A stretch of 64,000 bases of DNA, taken from NCBI GenBank assembly GCA_963575745.1, contig CAUYUJ010000857.1, positions 34,644 through 98,643 on the forward strand. Reading direction: 5' to 3'. Positions 18,148 to 28,675 of this stretch are shown piece after piece; the stretch's first letter is position 1, and each line of letters opens with the position of its first letter. Origin of the DNA: Prorocentrum cordatum. Lineage: Eukaryota; Sar; Dinophyceae; Prorocentrales; Prorocentraceae. The translations under genes were made by a program, and so were the position numbers. The notes beneath the pieces are model-generated. The model saw only the letters and a program-made list of their open reading frames with translations. It ran no database searches and was not told the DNA's origin.

Positions 18148-18311
18148 CCAGGGAACTGGGGGGAACCGCTCCCAGGGGACTGGGGGAACCGCCCGGGGCG
18201 TGTTCCACTGCCCGGCCCCTTTAAGCTAAGAGAGTAAGAACCCTTTTAGGCAGAGCCTAGGTATGGAATTATGACGCTCCAAAAAGGTCCGGGGAGGAGG
18301 GTTTTGAGATA

Positions 18312-18403
18312 ATGAGGAAAAAGGAAGGAGGAGGAGGAGGAGGAGGGAGGAGGAGGAGGAGGAGGAGGAGGAGGAGGAGGAGGAGGAGGAGGAGGAGGAG
18401 GAG

Positions 18404-18438
<35 letters not shown>

Positions 18439-18450
18439 GGAGGAGGACTA
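18312..18450. repeat. (GGA)n triplet array
   Basis: An almost pure GGA run with rare AGA units. Its coding frames are artefacts. Confidence 0.95.
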
Positions 18451-18729
18451 GTGTAAACCCAAGAGCCATCAACGATGTTGGAATACACCCTCCCTCCAAG
18501 CTCCTTCTTCATAGGCCCCTACAGCGGTTCATTTCCATTGAGGGATCTGCCTCGTTGGAAGGCAACCGTTTGAAAACCCGGAAGCATGCCAAAGCATTGT
18601 TCTCGGGATCCCAACGCCACGGATCAACATGACTGTTGCGTCTTGACGTTATTGGATCGTGCCAGAACGCAATTCTTGGGACTTCACTACCGCGAGCCAA
18701 AGTAGCTGTTACGTTGATGATGAGAACCC

Positions 18730-19060
18730 GTGAAACTCTTGCAAATGTTTTAGAAGAATGTGCGCGGCGCTACGGCGAAAACCGCATTTTGAAAAGGAAC
18801 CGCCCTCAATCCGTGAAGCTCTTGGAAATGTTTAAAAACGAATGTGCGCGGCGCTCAGGCAATATCCAAATTTTGAAGCAACCGCATTCAATCCGTGAAA
18901 CACTTGCACATGTATAAAACGAATGTGCGCTGCGCTATGACGAGAGTCACATTTTGAAACCAGGTTTTCCTTACTTCGTGAAGCTCTCGCATATGTTTAG
19001 GACGAATGTGCGCGGCGCTAATAAGGCGAGAACCACATTTTGAAAACAGATTTACCTCGA
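18730..19060 (+). repeat. four tandem copies of an 82-83-bp unit
   Basis: Copies start at 18730, 18813, 18895 and 18978. Each begins GTGAARCTCTTGCAAATGTTT (or near) and carries GAATGTGCGCGGCGCT and CACATTTTGAAA. Unit-to-unit divergence is substantial, so this is an old array. A single related piece (ATGTTCAGGACGAGCGCTCG) occurs near 61346. Confidence 0.85.
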
Positions 19061-19827
19061 GCAGTGGTTCAGGGGCCCATGGCACGGGCATCTGGACGCC
19101 CCCATCGCTTGAAAATGAGTGACGGGGGCAGGCCTTGCCACGGCCACTTGCGCTTGCCCAGACAAGACGAACACTGAGGTACTGTCTTCAGGCGCGGGGG
19201 CACCTGCATGCTTTTCCTGCGCGCCAGGGGGAGCGGCGGACCCGGCTGCACGGCCGCCGTAGAACAGGATCGCTCATCTCATCAATATCGCTCTCGTGAG
19301 AATATGCGAACAGCTTGTGCTGAACTCCGAGCTCGAAGGTACATGCGCGACCGTATTACACACGCAGAGGTTTTATGACCTGTATTGGTATACAGTACTT
19401 GGGTGGTTTACTCTCAGGGGATCACCGACTACTGCGGGTGGCAACGCCCGCTGACTGGTACGCGCGACTGCCTGGGAAGCGGGCGGGGCCGCATTGCCAG
19501 CGTTTCCAAAATATCATGTTTCAAAGCTCGGGCTTTACGTATGTCTATTGTAATTGTGGTGCCTCCATGATTTGTTTGACAGTAGGTCCTATGCGTGACG
19601 CAATGTAATATTTAGGCATGCAGACCATGCGAATGCGATGTTGCCACATTGGTTCGAAGGTTGACCGTTCGAGTCGTATGCCGAGCGGCGCGCACTTGCA
19701 GGTTGCAGCCGCCTGCGCGCGCGTTCCCACCAAGCATGCGCGTGGCAAATTGCGGGGGAGCCTGCGGTTAGACTGGCACGGCCAAGGCGCATAGATGGCA
19801 TAATGGCGAAACATAACGACCGCGATC
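19061..19827. other. no recognisable gene
   Basis: On the minus strand 19069-19251 is open and contains a CSSC pair, but it is too short to judge. The rest has no coding texture. It may include the 5' end of the copia-type element, although no LTR pair could be identified by eye. Confidence 0.4.
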
Positions 19828-20565
19828 ATGACTGCAAGGCTGATTGATCAACTAGACCATCGTGAACAGAGAAGACAAGCAAGTGCTGCACACCTCAGCG
19901 TACACACTCGAGTGGATAAAGGAGCTTGGATTTACGTCCAGTCTCCAAAGAATGGCCCTCAATGGGATTATGTAGTACACCGAGTGACGACGAACCTTGA
20001 CGACAATGCTGTCATACAGGACATCCAGATGCAAGATCAACCGATCGGGTACAATTACAATGCACCATTACCGAGCGGTGTGACGAACGTTCGTATTCGC
20101 CTGCACTGGGAGCCTCCGGCGCCAGTCTCGCTCAGAAACGAGGGGCAGCGATCGCGCCCAAGGCGGGTTGCGACCGTCGATGACGATCGTCTCCCCCCCT
20201 CGATTGAGCGCGGCCGCGCGCCGCCCCCTATTCCCGAATTTCCGACGCATACTTCACCCGATAATGAGCAACAACAGACAGCGCCACCCACCGATGCCCG
20301 GATAAAGCAGAAAGAAAAGCAGAAGGCTGATCAACGAGCCGGCATCGAACTGCGAAAGATACCCGAGGTAGTCGAAGACGGCAACGACGACTGCGGCGAG
20401 GACCTGAAGGGCCTCGGGCGTGGAGCATACTACACTGACGTTCCTCTAGACACCGACAGTGGCGAAGATGAGGAAACCTTCGTCGCGCTACCAGTGGGGT
20501 TGCCTGCGGATGCACATGCTGACGTGTTCTCCCAACCTTGGGTTGCGGGCGACACGGCAAGGTAG
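19828..20565 (+). CDS. gag-like N-terminal part of the copia-type element
   Basis: 245 residues from an ATG. It is basic and glutamine-rich at the start (RLIDQLDHREQRRQ), followed by a compact region (GAWIYVQSPKNGPQWDYVVH), then proline-rich and charged linkers and an acidic end (DTDSGEDEETFVALP). No zinc knuckle is seen. This is the longest intact piece of the element, and its frame ends where the downstream region changes frame. A gag role is inferred from position. Confidence 0.55.
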   Translation: MTARLIDQLDHREQRRQASAAHLSVHTRVDKGAWIYVQSPKNGPQWDYVVHRVTTNLDDNAVIQDIQMQDQPIGYNYNAPLPSGVTNVRIRLHWEPPAPVSLRNEGQRSRPRRVATVDDDRLPPSIERGRAPPPIPEFPTHTSPDNEQQQTAPPTDARIKQKEKQKADQRAGIELRKIPEVVEDGNDDCGEDLKGLGRGAYYTDVPLDTDSGEDEETFVALPVGLPADAHADVFSQPWVAGDTAR

Positions 20566-21700
20566 ACGCGCTGGAATTGTGGAGATAATGGGGAAAAGTC
20601 GCAGTTCGCCTTCTGCCGGTGTCTATCTCCAGGGGGGAACCTCGACAAACGTTCTTGCGTTCACCTTGGAAACAAGGACGTCCAGGACGCAGTCATGCAC
20701 TACTTGGATGCGTGTTTCGTCAATGTTGTTATACTACAACCCAACTGCGAACGACTGGACTGCATTCCTACTTCAATTCTGACGTCAACTATGACACGTG
20801 GCATGAACGCCACAAGGAATACCTTCCACACATCAAGTGTTGTGGAAGGGTTGCCCTATGCCAAGACGACCTCTGACGGCTTTGCCTACGAGAACAACCA
20901 GTGGGTGCTTGGGTGCATGAATTACCGCCAGGGGCGACATTGGCAAAACGCGAGGGCACTCGCAAAGTCAACCTGGACCAATGCACCACGGGGCTTCGTG
21001 ACTCCCATGGGGTATTGACACGCGAACCTATGGAGATCATGGCCAACCACCGTCTTTTGCGAACGCCCTTCGAGAGCGAACGGTGCGCGGGCCATCATCA
21101 ACATGCCTCGGTTTGCAAGGAACTGGCCAGGGCGGCCCAATGCGCTCCGAAGATGCAATCCCTCATCGTCGAAGCAGTTGAACATGCACATGACATGTTC
21201 CTGCTATATTGTGATCCCTGTCATGATCATCCTCATTCGTCTTCTGTTCTCGTCGCGAACATGCTTGGATTCAACTTGGATGACCCAACTTTCCGTCGAC
21301 ATCCCGGCGGGTCGATCATGGCGCCACCGTCAGGGGGATGGGGATGTCCAGCATGTGCGAACAACGTTAACATGGTCTCCCCATCTCACGATAGGGACCC
21401 CGCGCGCTGTAGGTGGTGCGACAAGGAGGATTACCGTTGGGGGGAATGCCCGGCTAAACTTGGTCACCTGCGCACGCCTGGCAAACGCAAATTTGCCGCG
21501 CCGTGGGAGCTGCCCGATGTCCGCTGACAGGGGCCTCCGGCTCCTGCCGAACCGGCTGCGCCACCACCTGCGGCGGCAGCTGCATGCGAGGCACCAGCCG
21601 CCAAACGAACTGCGCGGCTACGAGCTCCGAGGCCCGTTTCTAGAGCTAGGCCAACAGCGGGCGCCAGCAGCCGCGACATTGCAGTAGGCAGACATGCCGC
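20566..21700 (+). pseudogene. frame-shifted middle part of the copia-type polyprotein with zinc ribbon
   Basis: Coding texture alternates between frames. 20619-20876 has VNYDTWHERHKEYLPHIKCC. 20901-21527 has TTGLRDSHGVLTREPMEIM and a C-terminal CPAC...CRWC...CP cluster (about 21345-21450) that looks like a zinc ribbon. The catalytic D(S/T)G of a protease could not be placed with confidence. Confidence 0.5.
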
Positions 21701-21849
21701 TGAACGGGCTGCGGGGCAACCTGCCTCGAGTGGAGCCAGCAGCTCGGACGAACGCAGACGGCTACCACAAATGGCTAGGCGAGGGCGACAGCAAGGAGGG
21801 GGCCCACCTCCACCGCCACCTGCGGGTGACCCTGCTGCTCGTCCAAGGC

Positions 21850-23114
21850 TGCCAGACTGGTCAAGGTGTGCAAATTAGTCTGCGCAACTTACGCTGCCTT
21901 GACCCGAGCGCGGTGACGCGCGAGTTGCGAAGACTACACTTGCGGTGGTTGCGCGCCAAAGAGCTTAAGATGAGACTTATCTTAACCATAGCTGGTCTGG
22001 ACAGCGTCTGGCTGAACTTTATAATGGGCGCCTATGGTACATGTCGGGGGTGCAGGGCTTGGGACAAGCCAGGGCGCGCCGTCGTGCCATCTACTGCACG
22101 GCCTGGCAAGTTGAAGATTAAGTCTAATGCGATCTGATGTTCCATAAGCAGCAACACGATACATGTCATATAATCGATCGTTGCATTCGGCATGGTGCTG
22201 GAATCGAGATGCCGGATAAACCCTGACCAGCATCTTAGATGCGTATCATCAGTGCTGGATGAAATTCGGACCCGCCAGAGTAGTGTACTCCGATGGGGAA
22301 GGCGCGTTCAACGGCGACACCGCAAAGGCCGTTCTTGTAAGGCACATGGCGCTGAGCTGAGGGTGCGTGTGAGGACAGTAATGGTATACTACGACGCTTA
22401 CCTCACGTGGTGGAGGCTGAATTCAACAGGTTAGACATACCGTGTGTTCACACGTCTACTGCATGAAGCTTCATTTGCCGCCAGCGCGCTTATTGTTTAC
22501 ATGAGGTGTCTCCGTGCAACGCATTGTTCGGGCGGCAACCGGCGATGCTACCCGACTTGCCTGTTCTGGACCGCGAACAGCAGACGGGAACATCCGACCA
22601 CTCTCGAGAAAATTATACGCGCCCGATAAGCATTGAGGCCATTATTCAAGCCGCTGCAGTAGCGAAGACAAATCGTGCACTACGGACCACGACTACTATC
22701 ACTGGTCAGCATTGCGATGATGAAGGAGATCTGGTTGACTATCGTCGTCCCACTGTTACAGGGGGCGACTGGGGCGGCTGGAATGGACCTGCCCCGGTTG
22801 CGCGACATGATCCCGACAGGGGTCAAGTCATCAAGAGAGCGGGGAACCGCGATGTGCAAGTCCAATGCGGCGACGCACGACATTCACTATATATCGAAGC
22901 TTTGATTGCTCGAGAAATTGGCTCGGACAACACGGCACTACGGACTGCGTTGACATTCGTGGCCAGTCTACCTGCGGGCCGACCTGCTATGACATTTTAT
23001 TACTTCCCGACCGGAAAAGGACTGCTCCAGATGATACGTGCGAGTTGGTTACCTCTAAAGTGCATTGAGCCCTACAATACCTTATCAGGAACTTCTTTCG
23101 TTTCGAGAATGTAG
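21850..23114 (+). pseudogene. integrase of the copia-type element, broken
   Basis: The N-terminal zinc region is read in 21850-22135 (RELRRLHLRWLRAKELKMRL, then CRGCRAW, fitting an H/H-CxxC pre-integrase domain). Part of the core follows in another frame near 22255-22330 (ARVVYSDGEGAFNGDTAKAV), the region with the second catalytic Asp. The C-terminal part is open from 22506 to 23114 (PCNALFGRQPAMLPDLPVLD, GDLVDYRRPTVTGGDWGGWN, HSLYIEALIARE). The frame changes at least twice, and the stop after ARRHMALS-like sequence near 22358 interrupts it. Confidence 0.65.
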
Positions 23115-23349
23115 TTTCTGACAGGTTTGCTAAGAGTGTTCACAAGCTACCTCCGGTGGCGTATGCTGACAGTTTACGCTTGTGCACGATGACAACGACG
23201 TGAAGCCAGGCTTCCACTATTACGTAGCCGAAGGCGCCGCCCTAAACATATCTGCTATAACTGGACCAGCACATTCTCGGATCATCCAGTTCCCGAAGTC
23301 CACCAAACCTCAAGCGGGCTTTGACCAAGACACGGCGAAGTCTGAATAA

Positions 23350-24600
23350 GTGGCTGACGCACCAACGCAAGACAACGATGCCAGAGAAGCCCCAGAAGCC
23401 GATCCACCACAGGAAGACGGACGGCTGCCTACCGTTTATGAGGAATCAGAAGCGGACCTCGGGGCACATTGCATGGGGGTGTGGCGCGCAGAACTGCAGG
23501 ATGAAAGAGAACTACTGGAGGCAACTCCAATTGACGGACACTACGCTGCACCCGTACAGATGATCACCGACAACAGTGCGCTGGTCACAGTAGCTGAAGA
23601 ACAGCGGGGCCACCTGCCTACGTGGGGTAACCCGCATGATATAGACACAACGGAGACATATCATGTCCCATTGTGCTCCACGGACGAAGACGGCAGTTAT
23701 GGATTGGACTCTGACGAGCACGGGCGACATGTAGATTTCTGCTTCGCTGAGGACATGTCAAAAGTGGTCCTATCCGAACAACGACGCAGAATGCTGGACT
23801 TCGACCGCGTGACCACTATGCGAGTATGTGCGGCCGCTGCAGCTAGACGAGCCGCAGTCGTCAAGGAAGACGACTTCCTCGCGAAGGCCGACATTCAGGT
23901 GAATCCAGTCAAGATATCTCAAGCCTTGCATACTGAACTCAAGACATGGCCTGACAACAAGTGCTTCAATATCCAAGATGCGTCAAAGGCGTCAGGAATC
24001 ATGACCTCGAGATACGTATATAAATGAAGTTCGCCAAGAACAAGAGGGGCGAGATGGAACGTTCCATCAGGCGACGCTTGGTACTTCGGGGGCCCATGGA
24101 CCTCGAAGCCTTCGACGTGGGGACTTTCTCAGGAACGGCGCGGCGGTCGAGTCAGATATTACTCGCGAGCACGGCGTCGTGCAAGAAGCAGTAGATCATT
24201 GCTTCCTTCGACATCAACATGGCTTTCCGGAAAAAGGATTGCCAGGAACTTGCTGAAGCAGCCGGTGACAAGGCGCGCGTGGCAGGCTTTGCATTGCCAC
24301 CTGGGCCAGCATCTGCGCTTAGATCCTTTTCAGGGTTTGAGCACTACGATGGGTCGAAGCACTGCCTGCAGCGCCTCAAACCAGGCACCAGCACCAAGGG
24401 CGCGCCAAGAGCCTTGTCACTGAAGCTCAGAAAGACCACGAGAGGGCTCGGTCTCACACCCACGTCTTACGACGAGGAGTTCGAGACAAGCTCGAACCTC
24501 CTCGCAGCCGAGGACGTTGATGACATTATCATGGCTGGTACTGAGGACACTATCGACAGGTGCGCCAAGTGTGCTGAGGACACTTTTTAGCACATGCTAA
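23350..24600 (+). pseudogene. linker and reverse transcriptase of the copia-type element
   Basis: One frame is read from 23350, with only two stops before 24600: TGA at 24025-24027 and TAG at 24192-24194. Both fit TGG (Trp) changed by G to A. The linker is acidic. RT motifs are RLVLRGPMDLEAFDVGTFSG, IIASFDINMAF (motif A), LKPGTSTKGAPRALSLKL (motif B region) and AAEDVDDIIMAG (motif C, VDD). The RT would copy element RNA primed by a host RNA. The frame ends at a TAG near 24590 within the thumb. Confidence 0.75.
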
Positions 24601-24630
24601 CTCAACAAGCACACATGTACCAACTGTGCT

Positions 24631-25560
24631 GTGACGTACGCAAAGGACGGTGACGGTAATGTTTCACTTGATCAAGCCGAGTATATAACACATCTCCGTC
24701 CTGTCCAAAATCATGAACTCACTGGCGCTGACGCTGAGGCCGAGGCATCGAATATGGTCATCGATATGTTCGTCAGCCTCAAAGGCGCCTTGGCTCACGC
24801 CCTGACCACACAGGTGTGGTTACGTGTAAATGTTGTATCTCGATAGCGTGTCCAAGAACCGACCAGCGTGCAAGTGCGACGACTGAGCGCGATTGTCAGA
24901 GAGCTGCAAGCTTGCCCTAAGAAGATCGTCTATCAAGCGATGACTCCAACGGGCGAGGTCGACCTGCACAGCGAGTCCGGCTACCAGCGTCTGAGCGGAG
25001 ATGCCAGGGGCGAGGTCGAAGGCCATGGTGTACGCGGGGCGAACTTGCTACTGCGTGGACACACACATGCTGGCAAGCCCGTCGTCCATCTTGTCGACGC
25101 GCATTGCAAGTCTCATCGCTTGCAGGCCCGCTCGAGCTATTCAGCGGAAGCGCTTGCAGCAGCCCGCGATTTGGAGGATTGCTATCCCGCGATCGTCACT
25201 CTGCGCGAACTCCACGCGGGGCCGCTGACACCCGCTCAGTTGAAGGATCTACTTGAGATGGGCGGCCTGAGCATTAAGGTCACTTTGACCATCAATGCAG
25301 AATATGGTCCGTGTCAAGCAAAGACCAGAAGAAACCGACTGAATGTGCACTTTTGGGATTCATCAGTTGGATACGACAGATGCTGCAGCGAGGTGTCGTG
25401 CACTGCATGCAGTGGTGTGACACTCGCGACATGACCGCGGACGGCCACACCAAAGGGAGCATCGACAGAGATATGTTCCTACACGTCATGGGAGGAACGC
25501 AATCCATCAATCATGATTTACACGACACATTCCGTACAGGGCTGGCCAGACAAGATCGTC
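24631..25560 (+). pseudogene. RNase H part of the copia-type element
   Basis: The thumb/connection is read at 24631-24846. After a TAG at about 24844-24846 the frame continues as RVQEPTSVQVRRLSAIVREL, GEVDLHSESGYQRLSGDA and a segment HLVDAHCKSHRLQARSSYSAEAL that carries the RNase H Glu region. A frameshift near 25305 moves the end (KKPTECALLGFISWIRQML, TADGHTKGSIDRD) to another frame. LTINAE stands where an Asp would be expected. Confidence 0.65.
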
Positions 25561-25640
25561 TGAAGCGCCCGGGTAGCAGTCATCCGCAATGTGACTTGCT
25601 TGCGAGGCAACTTGCTTGCAAGGGGACTTGCTTGCGGGTC

Positions 25641-27732
25641 AACCTTCCTTGCTGAGCTCGCCTGCTGCTGACTTCCTTGTGTAATCTAGCGTTTTGCTGT
25701 GCAGCTGGCGGCGGATTCACGCTTCGCCCCCCCGACTCTAAAGGAGGTTGGGGCACAGGCGAGAGATCGCGAGCGTTTATCCGCGGCCGTTTGTGCTCGA
25801 ACCGCCGCCCGCCAACATATGACCGTGCCTCATCGCGAGGCGCGCTACTTGCCATTGAGACCGAAAATACCTTCGCTTGACATGGCCCGTCGCTCCCGCG
25901 ACGATCTCCCACTTTCTGGGGCCATCGTTGCTACGATACAACATAGGTGGATATGGGCTTCGCTTTAGGCGAAGCGTATGGTTGGGCCTCCCCCCCTTCA
26001 AACTGCACCACCCACCTCCTCTTCGGCCACCCAAGTCAATGCCCATCGGCCCTTGAAAGCACGTATATTTGGAACCCCAGATTCCCATCTCGTCTAAGCG
26101 CCTTTCTACTTCAGTGATCGAGTGGCTTCACATTTTCAATCCTCTTTGGGGCGGGCGGACACCCAATCTACTTCCAACGCCTTCCTACTTCATGTTTGTA
26201 CGCGGGCCCTAGAAGTCCCGACCCAGTCCGCAGGGCCCGTTTTTCATTCGGAGTTGTTTTTCGACGGTCCCGAGGCCTTCGCGAGGGCCCCCAGAGGCCG
26301 AGGCCGGCAACGGCCAAACACTTTTACCACGACGCGGGTGTGTCTCAACCTGCCTTTTTCTGACATGGGCTCTCAGAAGTCTGGACCACTTTCCCAGGGC
26401 CGGCTTTTCATCTGAGGCCGTTTCTTGATGGTCCCAGGGCCGTTGAGGGCCCTGGGATGGCGAAAGTTGCTAAAATTTGGCGGCTCCAATTTTTCGGGGC
26501 CTCGGATCTCTGGGGCCCACCCTCCTCGGAGGATGGTTGGAGATCCTGGCCCGGTGCTGGCCGGTGGGGCTGCTTGGGAATCCACCTCCGCTTCGTCGTG
26601 CCTTCTGCCGCCAGGCTGGCCGATGCCACAGAGGCGGCGCAGGAGAGGCCGGCGCGATTCTCCCCGGAAGGCGCCCGGGCAGGGTCCGGGCAGGGTCCCG
26701 GCGGGCTGCTTTCCTGCAGCAGGCTCAGGCAAGTTTCCTTGCATGGCATCCCCCCCTTCCGCCGCCTTGCCAGCAGCGCTGTACCGAAAAGGCGTGCTGG
26801 TGAGTCCCGGCGTGCGTGAAGTCTGTCTTTTTCGGACCTCCACACGCCCCCCCTCCAACCCCCCTCCATGCAAGTCAAATTGCCAGAATCTAAAGATTAA
26901 TTGCCTACGGCGGGGCATCCCGGGAGCCTCCAAAAGCTGAAGTCTTGGCATTGTATTTTTGTTCGCACCTGCGCGTTTGCCCAGTTCGAGGCCCAGGGAC
27001 CATCACGGGTCGATCCAGCTCGAAAAAATGCAACAGCAAGATGGGGTCTACAGGCCTCTGGTCGTGACCTGTCGCGATGCATCGCGACGAATCACAATTG
27101 GAGACCTAGAGACCCCATCTTGCTATTACACTTTTCCCGCACGCATGGGTCGCAATGAAAGAAAAAAGTTGCCCCATGTTTCCCCAAACTCGGACACGCG
27201 CAGAGGGGGGCAGGGGCAGGGCGGAAGGCTCCGTAGAAGCACCCGTGTTCCGAAGAAGGCGCGGGCCCAGATGCGAGGCTGGCGCCTTCCGAGAAGCAAC
27301 CTCATCCTACAAAGCATTCCCCCCTCCCCCTGCCCCCCCCCCCCCCCCCCGCGCGGCCAACAAGCGGGAAAACGCGCGACATGTCGGAAGCTGGAGCATA
27401 AACATTACCAGTGGCGGGTTGTTTCTCAATCCCAGAACTTCTTGAGGGTCTGGGACGACGTCGGGGTGGTGAGGTGTATGCTTTTTGCCCCATTTCCCGG
27501 GGGGAACATAAAACATGTATACACCAGGATCCGTATACACCAGGATCCGCTTTCCTGTGCGCATTTCAGTGCGGGGCCGGAAAAAGCGTCGGTGCATAGA
27601 GTTCGGCCCCTCCACTCGGCATCGCTCGGACCGGTGCATTTCTCCCTCGGCGAGGGCCATCGAGGAGCATCCTTGCTCACTTTGGCGACAACACCGCGCA
27701 CGAAACCGAAACAAAAACACAGGGAATCGGAG
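25641..27732. other. no recognisable gene; SR6 copies at about 26235-26280 and 26395-26455 (minus)
   Basis: TTTTCATTCGGAGTTG...GACGGTCCC at about 26240 and TTTTCATCTGAGGCCG...GATGGTCCC at about 26405 are reversed SR6 members. CTACAGGCC...GAGACC-like pieces near 27045-27120 form an imperfect inverted pair around TCGCGATGCATCGCGA. A 19-bp direct repeat TATACACCAGGATCCG occurs twice near 27516-27551. Open frames are GC-driven, with no domain. Confidence 0.5.
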
Positions 27733-27888
27733 GGCACCAACTATACACCAACACCGATCCTGGCCCAGGATCACCCTGGGCCCAGGATCGGTGTATATGC
27801 CTTCTTGCGCAAGGCAGGAGGGCGTATACACCGATCCTGGGCCCAGGGTGGTCCTGGCCAGGATCGGTGTTGGTGTATAGTTGGTGCC
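27733..27888 (+). repeat. palindromic element M2, copy a (156 bp)
   Basis: The ends GGCACCAACTATACACCAAC and GTTGGTGTATAGTTGGTGCC are perfect inverse complements for more than 25 bp. Each half also contains GATCCTGG...CCAGGATC palindromes, so the element folds almost end to end. The inverted copy is at 41162-41318. Confidence 0.85.
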
Positions 27889-28115
27889 TTTCTAGGGAAT
27901 GGACGTCCGAGCGATGGCCAGCTCACACGTCGCGAGTTCTCCCGCTCGGGTGCGGGGGCGCTGTCGCGCGCCCCACGCGGCCTTCCCGCCTCTCGGCGGC
28001 GCCGCCTGCCGCGACGGCGCTCCCAAGGGGGGGTGCCCGCGCACCCGCCCGAGCGGCGGCCTCCCGGCGGCGGCGTGCCGGGACCGGGCCGCGGATTTTT
28101 TTTTGTCGGGCATGT
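27889..28115. other. GC-rich spacer, no gene seen
   Basis: Highly GC-rich DNA lies between two palindromic elements. It has many open frames and no recognisable domain. Confidence 0.5.
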
Positions 28116-28353
28116 CCCTGCACTCTGGACGCCCGAAATGGGCACGGAAAGAATGGGTACGATGCCCAACAGCAGTTCTTGTTCGTTCTGAACAGGGCTC
28201 GGTGTCCGCGCAGCCGCGGCCTGTGTCCATTCGAGACAGGAGGCCAGGCCGCCCGCCCAGCAGCGGCCGCTGTTGGTTTGGGACAACATTTGTTGTTGGG
28301 CATTGTACCCATTCTTTCAGTACCCATTTCGGGCGTCCAACTGCACAGCAGGG
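28116..28353 (+). repeat. palindromic element M7 (about 238 bp, roughly 58-bp arms)
   Basis: The left arm has GGACGCCCGAAATGGG, then GAAAGAATGGGTACGATGCC. The right arm has the inverse complement GGCATTGTACCCATTCTTTC, then CCCATTTCGGGCGTCC. CCCTGC lies at both extremes. The arms differ at only a few positions. A second copy was not found in the window. Confidence 0.8.
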
Positions 28354-28363
28354 AAACCGAATC

Positions 28364-28555
28364 TTATTGTGGAAGTCGATGAATCGAGAGGAAGCGTGAT
28401 GCCAAATACATTCTCCAGATATCTAAAACATGGTTCAAACATGGTTTACATCTGTGAAAGCATGGTTGAAACGTTTTTAGAACATGTATTACACATGTTA
28501 AATACGTCTTTAAGTCAATGATCGGATTGTTAGAGTGTCCATTGTCATGGCATCC
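28364..28555 (+). repeat. dispersed AT-richer repeat SR2, copy a
   Basis: TTGTGGAAGTCGATGAATCG, GAGAGGAAGC, then runs of AACATG-like words, and CAATGATCGGATTGTTAGAG with GTCCATTGTCATGGCATC at the end. The same succession occurs at 37953-38152. It directly precedes an SR3 copy. Confidence 0.75.
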
Positions 28556-28576
28556 ACAAGAAAAATACTCAGAAAA

Positions 28577-28675
28577 CAGTCTGGGGACGATGTTTTCTTA
28601 TTTGTGAGTATTCTTGGACTTTTTGTTTGCTCTTTCTTCCAAAATCCGCCTGTAGGAGGACATGCCCGACCTAAC
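28577..28675 (+). repeat. dispersed repeat SR3, copy b
   Basis: It matches 1765-1870 at both ends (GGGGACGATGTTTTCT; CGCCTGTAGGAGGACATG). As it adjoins SR2, the two may be parts of one longer element. Confidence 0.6.

Larger units (their letters stand above)
19828..25560 (+). mobile_element. decayed Ty1/copia-type LTR retrotransposon
   Basis: Coding remnants in the order expected for copia elements run across this span: an N-terminal gag-like part, a zinc-ribbon part, an integrase (zinc region, core, C-terminal part), RT and RNase H. Integrase before RT distinguishes copia from gypsy. The reading frame is broken many times by stops and frameshifts. I could not identify LTRs, so the ends given are those of the coding remnants. 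Confidence 0.8.

Noticed and set aside
19061-19827. A 5' LTR for the copia-type element
   Set aside because: No sequence here was found again after 25560, so an LTR pair is not supported.
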